DNA from: Myxococcaceae bacterium
Lineage (GTDB): Bacteria; Myxococcota; Myxococcia; Myxococcales; Myxococcaceae
DNA length: 50,206 bases
Assembly: GCA_016926755.1 (NCBI GenBank)
Contig: JAFGNZ010000267.1
Location: 1-50,206 of the forward strand
Direction: 5' to 3'
A program made the position numbers and the translations under genes. The first letter of the stretch is position 1. The number at the start of each line of letters is the position of its first letter. The notes beneath the pieces are model-generated. The model saw only the letters and a program-made list of their open reading frames with translations. It was not told the origin of the DNA and made no database searches. Positions 24,536 to 32,600 of this stretch are shown here, piece by piece.

Positions 24536-24676
24536 ATGAGGAACATCCACAAGGGACTGGTGCTCTGCCACATGCTGGTGGTGCTGTTCGGCGTGGGCTG
24601 TGGGGGGACCGTTGACGATCCATCCGGGGGCTGGTTCTCTGATCCTTACGGAGGCAGCCCGGCTCCGTCCAGGTGA
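24536..24676 (+). CDS. Small predicted lipoprotein (46 aa)
   Basis: The frame encodes MRNIHKGLVLCHMLVVLFGV, then GCGGTVDDPSGGWFSDPYGG and SPAPSR. Lys/Arg at the start, a hydrophobic stretch and VGC form a lipoprotein signal with likely lipidated Cys21. The short acidic/Gly/Pro mature tail has no domain. A gcgagg element lies about 9 nt upstream of the ATG. Tiny lipoproteins with a VDDPS-type mature start are common in myxobacteria; the role is unknown. It may be co-transcribed with the LysR gene 84 bp upstream. Confidence 0.55.
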   Translation: MRNIHKGLVLCHMLVVLFGVGCGGTVDDPSGGWFSDPYGGSPAPSR

Positions 24677-24747
24677 TCCCGGGAGGACGCGGCGCGGAAA
24701 GCCACGTCCCCCCGCCGTACCCGCGCAGACGCCTCGCGGGCGAGCGC

Positions 24748-25350
24748 CTACTTCTTCTGGCTCACCTTGTTGTTGAGGCCCGAGCGGGACACCTTCGGCT
24801 TCTCGGCGCCGACGCCTCGCTCCCACGTGACGGCGTTGTTGGTGCCGTGGACCTCGATGGTGGCGGCCGCCTCCACCTTCACCTTGTTGCTCGTTCCGTG
24901 GACCGCGACGTGCTCGCACTCGCCGGTCAGCGTGAGGCGGTGGCTGGTGCCGTTGATCTCCACGCGGCTCTTCGGCCCGCAGCGAATCGTCTGCTTGCGC
25001 CCGACGCCGTTGATCTCGATCACCGAGTCGGAGGACTCCCCGTCCCCCACGTTGACCGTGGCGCTCGTGCTGTCATCGTCGTCGTCATCGCCCGTCTGGG
25101 CCTCGATCTGGTCACCCTGGATCTGGACCCTCTCGCTGCCGCTCTGGGCGTCGATCGTGCCGCCTTCGAGCTCGGCCTTCTTGTCGCCCTTCTGGGCCTT
25201 GATCTTGCCGCCTCCGAGGGTGACGGTTTTGTTGCCCTTGTTGACCTGGATGTTGCCGTCCCCACCGATGGTGACGGTGCCCTGTGCTCCTGCGGCCATC
25301 GCGAAGCAGACGGTGAACGCAACGACTGCGGAACGAATGCGCTTCGACAT
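24748..25350 (-). CDS. DUF3060-type secreted repeat protein
   Basis: A 200-aa protein with a cleavable signal peptide (MSKRIRSAVVAFTVCFAMAAGAQG). The mature part is a run of short beta-strand repeats (GGDGNIQVNKGNKTVTL, KKAELEGGTIDAQ...). A polyaspartate patch comes next, and then the DUF3060 signature: INGVGRKQTIRCGPKSRVEI, NGTSHRLTLTGECEHVAVHG and TSNKVKVEAAATIEVHGTNN. This points to a right-handed beta-helix or solenoid in the envelope; function is unknown. ATG 25350 follows AAGGGAG at good spacing. It lies 141 bp downstream of the M23 peptidase gene on the same strand. Confidence 0.8.
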   Translation of the reverse strand: MSKRIRSAVVAFTVCFAMAAGAQGTVTIGGDGNIQVNKGNKTVTLGGGKIKAQKGDKKAELEGGTIDAQSGSERVQIQGDQIEAQTGDDDDDDSTSATVNVGDGESSDSVIEINGVGRKQTIRCGPKSRVEINGTSHRLTLTGECEHVAVHGTSNKVKVEAAATIEVHGTNNAVTWERGVGAEKPKVSRSGLNNKVSQKK

Positions 25351-25491
25351 GCTGTACTCCCTTGGGGTGATCACGCGGAGCCGAGGTTATACGACTTGCG
25401 GGGCGGCGCGTAGCTCCCCGGGAGCGCTGAAGGAGTGGAGCCAGCAGGGGTCGCGCCCCACCCCGCTGCCGGGATGGGGCGCTTCCACCTT

Positions 25492-26922
25492 CTACTTCAC
25501 GAACTTGATCGCGTCGAAGCCCACCATGCGGTACAGGCTCGCCGCCTCACCGGTGGCGTCGGACAGCTCCACGTACTCGGTGCCGTTGCTGCTGAAGTAG
25601 TGCTGCCCCAGGCTCACCCAGGCGTTGTAGTAGTTGTTCTGGTTCACCGTCGCGTAGTTGTTCGTACCGTTGTGGTAGATGCGGTACTTCGCCGTCTGCG
25701 ACGTGGCGTAGTTCGACGGGATGTACGCGTAGACGGTGTAGTAGCCAGCCCCCAGCAGCGCCGGCGTCCACCTGGCGTAGTTGCTCTGCGTCGAGCCGTT
25801 CGCGTAGGTGTACGTCGTGCTGCCGCCGTAGCCGACGTTCCCCGTGTACCAGTACTGCGACGGGCCGTACTTGGTGAAGCGGCTGCTGGTGTTGTCGACG
25901 ATGACCTCGTTCGACGGCGGCGGGGGCGTCCCCTGGGACGAGTAGAGATCCTGGCCCGTGGGCAGGTTGTTGGTGTCGAAGGTCTTCCCGTCGATGACGA
26001 CGCCCCGGTACGGCAGGTACATGTGCACGTGGGTGCCCATGGAGGTGCCGCAAGAGGTGGAGATGGTGCCTCCATCCGAGTTCAGCATGCGGCCGAGCTT
26101 CGTCCCGAAGTTCACCACCGAGCCCTGGCCAATGCCCGCGGCGTTCACCGAAGCCGTGTCGAGGTGCAGGTAGCCCACCTTCTCGGAGGTGCCGCTGGTG
26201 GTGATGGTGAGCAGCATCTGCGTGCCGTCATTGCACACGTAGGTCACCGTGCCCGGAGCGCCAGCGAGGATGTCCGAGTTGGAGGCGTTGCTCACGTCGA
26301 AGTCGATGCCCATGTAGGCGCCGAACTGGCCGTTCCAGGTGTAGGGATCGTGCCAGCCCTGGGTGATCCGGAAGGGCACGTTCGCGGGCCAGAAGAACTT
26401 GTAGCCGTTGTAGAACGCCGAGAGGGCCTGCTGCCGCTCGCCCTCGCGCGGGAACATCGCGGCCCGGGCGACCGGCTCGAGGCTGCTCTCGGGGACGAGC
26501 GCGAGCAGGCTGCGCAGGTGCTCATCGCCGTTGATGGCGGCCACCCAGCCCTGCTCCGTCTGAACCAGGAGCACGGCCGTCATGTTGTCCATGGTGAGGT
26601 GTGACTCGTCGCCCAGGGCCAGCGGCTTGCTCAGATCGGCCCAGGTCAGGGTCCCCAGCGCCCAGCTCCCCTCCTGGCGCAGACTGATCAGCGACACGCT
26701 CCCCGTCATGTCCGGGCGGGCCTGGATCGCCTTGAGGAGGGCGGCGCGAGCCTCCTCGGACATCTTCTGGGCGTCCGGCGTCACGATGCGCAGCTCCGCC
26801 TTCTGGGTGGCCGGGAGCTGCGTGCCCTCGGGGGTGGACGCCTCGGGAGCCCCACAGCCCGCCATGGCCAGGCCCAGGGTCAACGCCACCGAGCCGAAAA
26901 CCTTGGAAAACATCATCCTCAT
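25492..26922 (-). CDS. M23-family metallopeptidase lipoprotein with C-terminal golvesin-like domain
   Basis: A 476-aa protein. The lipoprotein signal is LTLGLAMAGC (lipidated C23). Residues about 160-310 form an M23 (LasA/beta-lytic-like) peptidase: GWHDPYTWNG...YMGIDFDV with D207, GYLHLDT, and GTHVHMYL with H298/H300 as the HxH motif. The first His ligand is offset from the common HxGxD spacing, as in M23A enzymes. Residues about 345-476 form a golvesin/xanthan-lyase-like C-terminal domain (NTSSRFTKYGPSQYWYTG, YRIYHNGTNNYATVNQN, GTEYVELSDATGEA). I infer surface-anchored peptidoglycan hydrolysis, perhaps predatory lysis. ATG 26922 was chosen for GCGAGG 7 nt upstream and the signal peptide. 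It is divergent from another golvesin-domain gene. Confidence 0.85.
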   Translation of the reverse strand: MRMMFSKVFGSVALTLGLAMAGCGAPEASTPEGTQLPATQKAELRIVTPDAQKMSEEARAALLKAIQARPDMTGSVSLISLRQEGSWALGTLTWADLSKPLALGDESHLTMDNMTAVLLVQTEQGWVAAINGDEHLRSLLALVPESSLEPVARAAMFPREGERQQALSAFYNGYKFFWPANVPFRITQGWHDPYTWNGQFGAYMGIDFDVSNASNSDILAGAPGTVTYVCNDGTQMLLTITTSGTSEKVGYLHLDTASVNAAGIGQGSVVNFGTKLGRMLNSDGGTISTSCGTSMGTHVHMYLPYRGVVIDGKTFDTNNLPTGQDLYSSQGTPPPPSNEVIVDNTSSRFTKYGPSQYWYTGNVGYGGSTTYTYANGSTQSNYARWTPALLGAGYYTVYAYIPSNYATSQTAKYRIYHNGTNNYATVNQNNYYNAWVSLGQHYFSSNGTEYVELSDATGEAASLYRMVGFDAIKFVK

Positions 26923-27226
26923 TTTGTACCTCGCCGCGAGTGATGAAAAAAAGCGCGCGACATGTACACAAACTACTGAATGCTGACAAGCCGGAAAATG
27001 CACATAGCGTTGATAGACTTTGAATGTCCGTGTGAGCACTCAGAGACATTTCCCTTTTAAATCGCACAGATGCATTCAACAGGCCCGACCATGGACGGAC
27101 AGACAGTAAAATTCCAAACCCACTGTTTTTACCTTCAATGCTCGATTTCCGGATTGAGTCCCCGCTCCGGCTGTGCAACGTATTACTCCATATGTATTTG
27201 AGCGTCTTCACGCTCTGGGAGGGTCC
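26923..27226. promoter_or_regulatory. AT-rich divergent promoter region between two golvesin-domain genes
   Basis: About 300 bp are clearly AT-richer than the rest of the window (for example gatgaaaaaaag, cccttttaaatcg, cagtaaaattcc and ctgtttttacc). The region separates the divergent M23-golvesin and DUF1906-golvesin genes. It probably contains both promoters and regulator sites. I did not find an unambiguous hexamer pair or a strong palindrome. Confidence 0.5.
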
Positions 27227-29551
27227 ATGCACGAGATGGGTCGATTCAGGAGTGCCTTGCTCACGGCGCTGGTGGCAGTCGCCGTGGCCGCCGCGCCGGC
27301 TCGCGCCGAGCAGTCCGCGGATGGCCGCGGCTTGATCCAGGAGATGCGGCGGCTCAGCTCGCAGGAGGGCTGGGCGCGTACCGGCGCTGCACTGCTGCTG
27401 ACGCGCAATGGCGGTGCCTCATGGGGCGACATCACCCCGAGCCGTGGCCTCGAGGGCGTGAGCGGTGCCTGGTTCATCGACGCGGCCCAGGGCTGGCTGG
27501 TGGGAGTGGACCCGCTGGCCCCAGGCCAGCTGTTCGTGCTGGAGACGGCGGACGGCGGGCGCTCCTGGAACGAGCAGCTCGTACCCACCAGCGTGCTGGA
27601 GAAGGACAGCGTCTACGCGCGGGCACAGGTCCACTTCCTGGATGCCCAGCGCGGATGGCTCCTGGGGAAGGTGGCCACCAGCGCCGCCTTCAGCGTGGGC
27701 GAGCTGCTGCGCACCGAGGATGGCGGGAAGACCTGGCAGCGCCTCCCCGCGCCCCCGGCCGCGGGCCGCATCGTCTTCATCGATGGTGAGCGCGGCTTCA
27801 TGGTGGGAGCGCCAGTGGCCGAGAAGCTGTACGCCACCGAGGACGGCGGCAAGAGCTGGCGGGAGCTGTCCCTGACCCCAGGCTACGTGCTCCATGACCT
27901 GCCGGCGTTCCGCACGCCGCGCGAGGGTTTCGTGGCGGTGACCATCCCCGGGGAGAAGCCGCGCGTGGAGACCTTCACGACCCGCGACGGCGGGCGGAGC
28001 TGGCAGGAGGACGCATCCATCGCCCTGCCGGCCGGGGACTACACCGACGCGGCGATCGCGGCCCTCTCCGAGAGCGGCCAGCTCGTGGCCCTGGCGGTGA
28101 ACAACTCGGTCCTCGCTCCGAGCAGCCTGGAGAGCCCGCTCTCCCTGACGGGCGCGCTCGGCCCGGCGTCCATCCAGGCCCTGTCGTTCACCGGTGCCCA
28201 GGGCTGGGCGCTGGTGGCCGAGGGCGCGTGCGATGAGCGCAGCTGCCAGCAGGCCTCTCGCGTGGTGGAGCTCGACACGGGCGCTCGCCTGGCGGCTGCT
28301 CGCGACGTGCTGGCGCGCTCCTTCTCGGAGCCGCGCGAGGCCGGGGGCGTGGCGCCGCTCGCCTCTACCACCAGCTTCGACAAGGGCTTCGACAAGTGCG
28401 CGGCGGCCACCTCGAGCCAGATGCAGGCCTGGAAGACCTCCAGCCCCTACAAGGACGCGAACATCTACTTCGGCGGCAGCGCCCGCGCCTGCGCCCAGCC
28501 CAACCTCACCTCGAGCTGGGTGTCCACCGTGTTCTCCCAGGGCTGGCGGCTGATCCCCACGTGGGTGGGCCCGCAGTCCCCGTGCTCCGGCTACAGCAAC
28601 AAGTTCAGCTATGACGTGGCCACCGCGCGCACCCAGGGGCTCAACGAGGCCAGCGCGGCCGTGAGCGCCGCCCAGGCCCTGGGGCTGGGCTCCAACACCC
28701 CGCTCTACTACGACATGGAGAACTACAACGAGACCGACACCGCCTGTAACGCCGCGGTGCGCGCGTTCGTCAACGCCTGGGCCGAGCGCGTCAAGGCCAA
28801 TGGCTACATCGCCGGCGTGTATGGCAACGCGTGGGACGTGCAGAAGGACATGAGCCCGGCCGCGATCTCCCTGCCGCCCGACGCGGTCTGGATTGCCTCG
28901 TGGGCGTGCGCGGCGAACACGACGAGCTGCGGCTGGACCCCCACGGTGTGGGGCATCTCCGGCCTGAGCGACTCGTACTGGACCAACAACCAGCGCATCC
29001 GCCAGTACTGGGGCGCCCACAACGAGACGTTCGGTGGCGTCCAGTTCAACATCGACAGCAACTACGCCAACGCCCCCGTGGCGACCTCCGGTGGCGGCAC
29101 CGGCGGCAGCTTCACGTGCGATGACGGCGACAGCTGCTTCACCCTGTACGGCCCGTCGCAGTACTGGCACCGGGAGACGGCCTGCGGAGGCTCGTCCGTG
29201 GGCACCGGCGGCGATCTGTACTGGACGTACGTCAACGGCAGCACGACGAGCAACTACGCGCGCTGGAAGCCGAACTTCAGCGGCACGGGCGGCGCCGGCA
29301 GCTACTCCGTGGCCGTGTTCATCCCGCGCTGCTTCGGCACCACGCAGCAGGCGAAGTACCGCGTGTACCACAACGGCGTGACCGACACCGTGACGGTCAA
29401 CCAGAACAACGCCTACGACCAGTGGGTGACGCTGGGCTCGTTCTACTTCAACAACAACGGGACGGAGTACGTGGAGCTGGCCGACTCGACGGGCGAGTCG
29501 GCGACCTCGTACCTGCAGATCTCCTTCGACGCCGTTCGCTTCAGCCGCTAG
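27227..29551 (+). CDS. Secreted protein: BNR/Vps10-like propeller, DUF1906 glycoside hydrolase-like domain, golvesin-like domain
   Basis: A 774-aa protein with a signal peptide ending in APARA. Residues about 30-360 have repeated propeller blades (TRNGGASWGDI, TADGGRSWNE, TEDGGKTWQRL, TEDGGKSWREL, TRDGGRSWQED), the Asp-box pattern. Residues about 385-630 match the DUF1906/Rv2525c glycoside-hydrolase-like barrel (GFDKCAAATSSQM...YFGGSARAC...GWRLIPTWVGPQ...YYDMENYNETD...GVYGNAWD...QYWGA). The end (about 640-774) is a golvesin-like domain, closely related to the end of the divergent M23 gene (GPSQYWHRETACGG, KYRVYHNGVTDTVTVNQNNAYDQWV, NNNGTEYVELADSTGE). I infer a secreted cell-wall or polysaccharide hydrolase. 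ATG 27227 follows GGGAGGG; ATG 27236 is an alternative. Confidence 0.8.
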   Translation: MHEMGRFRSALLTALVAVAVAAAPARAEQSADGRGLIQEMRRLSSQEGWARTGAALLLTRNGGASWGDITPSRGLEGVSGAWFIDAAQGWLVGVDPLAPGQLFVLETADGGRSWNEQLVPTSVLEKDSVYARAQVHFLDAQRGWLLGKVATSAAFSVGELLRTEDGGKTWQRLPAPPAAGRIVFIDGERGFMVGAPVAEKLYATEDGGKSWRELSLTPGYVLHDLPAFRTPREGFVAVTIPGEKPRVETFTTRDGGRSWQEDASIALPAGDYTDAAIAALSESGQLVALAVNNSVLAPSSLESPLSLTGALGPASIQALSFTGAQGWALVAEGACDERSCQQASRVVELDTGARLAAARDVLARSFSEPREAGGVAPLASTTSFDKGFDKCAAATSSQMQAWKTSSPYKDANIYFGGSARACAQPNLTSSWVSTVFSQGWRLIPTWVGPQSPCSGYSNKFSYDVATARTQGLNEASAAVSAAQALGLGSNTPLYYDMENYNETDTACNAAVRAFVNAWAERVKANGYIAGVYGNAWDVQKDMSPAAISLPPDAVWIASWACAANTTSCGWTPTVWGISGLSDSYWTNNQRIRQYWGAHNETFGGVQFNIDSNYANAPVATSGGGTGGSFTCDDGDSCFTLYGPSQYWHRETACGGSSVGTGGDLYWTYVNGSTTSNYARWKPNFSGTGGAGSYSVAVFIPRCFGTTQQAKYRVYHNGVTDTVTVNQNNAYDQWVTLGSFYFNNNGTEYVELADSTGESATSYLQISFDAVRFSR

Positions 29552-29571
29552 CCGCTCGCCGGCATGGCGCC

Positions 29572-29602
29572 GCGCCGGGGAGCGCTCCAGGCTCCTCGGC
29601 GC
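29572..29602. terminator. GC-rich stem-loop between convergent genes
   Basis: A 12-bp stem (gcgccggggagc pairing with gctcctcggcgc, one G-T pair) with a 7-nt loop starts 21 bp after the stop of the upstream plus-strand gene. It lies about 40 bp beyond the stop of the minus-strand kinase. Its position between convergent genes suits a bidirectional terminator. There is no T tract. Confidence 0.5.
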
Positions 29603-29643
29603 CGCCTCCGGGTGGCGCCCCTCTCCGGCGGAGGCCTCTCAGC

Positions 29644-32600
29644 TCATCGCCGCGGTCCATTCACTTCGAGAGGAAGCCGCAGCGTGGCGGTGGCGCCCTG
29701 GCCAGGGCCCTGGCTCTCCAGGGAGAGCTGTCCTCCCAGGAGCTGCGCCGCCAGCGCGCTCGAGTGCAGTCCCAGGCCGTGCCCGTCCTTGCGCGTGGTG
29801 AAGCCTTGCGCGAAGAGCTTCTCGCGCAGCTCCGGCGAGAACCCCGCGCCATTGTCCACCACCTCGATGAGCGCCCACTCGCCCTCGCGCCACAGGCGCA
29901 GCCGCAGGCGGCGCTCTCCCTCGGGCGTGGCGTCCAGCGCACTCTTGGCGTTGCTGATGAGGTTGATGAGGATCTGCAGCACCTTGTGCTTGTCCACCCG
30001 CACCTGCGGCACCGGCGACAGCTCCTGGGTGACGCCGACGCCGTGGCGCTGCAGCGCGGCCGTCTGGATGCTCAGCGCGTCGCTGATGAGCTGCGCCAGG
30101 GAGCACTCCTCTATCAGCAGCGCCGTCCTCGCGTAGCCCTGCTGCACCTGGACGATGGCTCGGATGTGCTCGATGTGCTGGCCCATCACCACCATTCCCT
30201 CTCGCAGCCGCGCCTGCTCCTCCACCAGCGTGTCCGACAGCGTCCCCAGGTACTCCGGCAGCCGGCTGCCTCGCGGATCCTTCGTGACGAAGTCCGCCAG
30301 CGCGTGCCGGTGCTCCTGCAGCAGCGCCACCACCTTCTTCAGCCCGCTGACACGCGAGGCGTCCAGCCCGCTGAGCATCGTCTCGAAGTTGATGACGGTG
30401 CTGGTGAGCACGTTCCCCACGTTGTGCAGCACGTTGGCGGCCACCTCGGACATGCCCACCTCTCGCGCGGTGTCCACCAGGCGCTGCTGGGCCTGCTTCA
30501 GCTCGCGCGTGCGCTCCTCCACCCGCCGCTCCAGCTCGTCGTTGGCTCGGCGCAGCGCCGCCTCCGCGTGCTGGACCTCCCCGTACAGCCGGGCGTTCTC
30601 GATGGAGATGGCCGCCTGCGAGGCAAGGTGCTCGAGCAGTGAGAGCCGCGCTGGCGTGAAGGCCTGCGTGGCCAGCCCGTTCTCCAGGTACAGCACCCCG
30701 GACAGCGCATCCTGCCGCACCAGCGGCAGGCACAGCACGGAACGAGCCTCGCTGCGCCTCAGGCACTCATCTCCCGAGAACGGGTGCGGCTGGGTCGCAT
30801 CCCCAATGAGCACCGGCTCGCGCGTGCGCTTCACGTAGGTGATGAGGGACCAGGGCAGCGCCTGCGCTGGCGCTTCCGCCGGGTCGCGTGCGGTGCCCTC
30901 CAGCACGTAGCCGGAGCTGGCCACCACCGACAGCCTGTCCCCGCGCAGCAGCAGCAGCGCACCGCGCTGGGCTCCCGCGTTCTCCAGGGCCACCTCCATC
31001 AGCGTGTCCGTCAGCCGCTCCAGGACTATCTCTCGGGAGATGGCCTGCTGAGCCTTCACCACCGTGAGCGCGTCCACCTGGGGAGTGCTCGTGTCGCTCG
31101 TCGTGTCGTGCTCGCTGGGGGCAGACACCGCCAGGTAGGACCACTCCTCGTCCAGCTGCCGCACCTTGCCCGCGGCACCCCACTGGGCGTAGGCATCCCT
31201 CGCCGCGCGCGCGAAGGCCTGGAAGACGGTGGGGGCACGCCGCGTGCGCCAGAAGCGAGCGGCGAGCTCGTTCGCCATGGCCACGTACTGGACGAAGCCG
31301 TTCTCCCGCGCCGCCTGGATGGCCTCCTCATAGGCGCAGGAGGCCTCCTCCGACCGGCCCGTGATGCGGGCCAGCTCCGCGGCCACCATCCGCTCTGGCG
31401 CCTGGAAGTTCTGGGGGCACGGCTGCGCCCACTCCGCCAGCTGCCGCTGGTGGTGTTGGATGGCCTCCAGATACTCCCGCCGCGTCTCAGGCTCGGCGCG
31501 CTCGAAGAGCGCCGCCAGGGTCAACGCCCGGTAGAGGTGATACTCCATGTTCTGGAACATGCCGAACTGGGACCACAGGTACTTGACCGGGATGTCCCCC
31601 GCCTCACGGGCCTGCGCGTACTCGCCGAACATGAAGTTCGACTGCATCTGGGTGAGCCAGTACCAGCAATAGAGGGGGGGGAAGTGGCCTGGAGCCAGCG
31701 CGGCCTGGCGAGCCTCCTCGTCCAGGTCCTCGCCGCTCGTCCTGGCGGCCGCGGGCGCGCCCCCGCGCAGCCGCTGCACGAAGCGGTAGGTGGCGTGCAG
31801 GAGGTACGCCTGGTCTGGCACACCCATCTTCCGGGAGAAGTCCCGCTGCGTGGCGCACTCCTGTTCAAGCTCCGCCAGGCGGTGCCCCAGGCTGAGCCGG
31901 TCCGCCACGACGCGGCTGCTGGAGGTGAGGACCATCGCGAGGTCACCCGTCTGGAGCGAATGCTGGACGGAGCTGCGGGCATGCTCCAGCGAAATGGACA
32001 GGGGCTGGGTCCAGGCGGAGAGGACCTCCAGGCAGAAATGCATCCTCCCGCGGGCGAAGGGGAAGTGGCGCTCAGCGAGCTCGCGGGCGAGTGCGCCGAA
32101 AGCCTGGCCCTCCCGGTAGCGCTTGAAGAAGAAGCTCGTCGTCACTCCGAACCAGGCATGACCTTGCGGGCCGATCGGGGTGTTGCCATGGCGCAGGAGG
32201 ATGCTGACCACGCGGCACGCCAGGAGAGCCATCAGGTTCGGAACCGTGAAGTACGCCACGGCCATCAGGGCGCCGAGGATATCCACCACCGCCCTCATGC
32301 TTGGGTCGCTCATGAGAGGCAGGTCGATGAGGCTCTCGATGGGGCGGTCCCCCAGCTGAGCCCACACCTCCTCATGCGCCGCCACCACCTCCTCCCAAGA
32401 CGGTTGCAGCGACATCGGCATGCCCAGTCGGTTCAGACACTCCACCAGGGAGGTGATCGCCGGGCGAACGTCTCCCATGAGGAAGTGGAGCTCACTCTTC
32501 AACGAGTAGAGGGCCGCCAGCTCCGTGTGCTCCCGCGCCCGAGGCTGGAGCTCCTCCACCAGGCGGAGCGACTCGACGGGGTTGCTCCTCGCCAGCTCGC

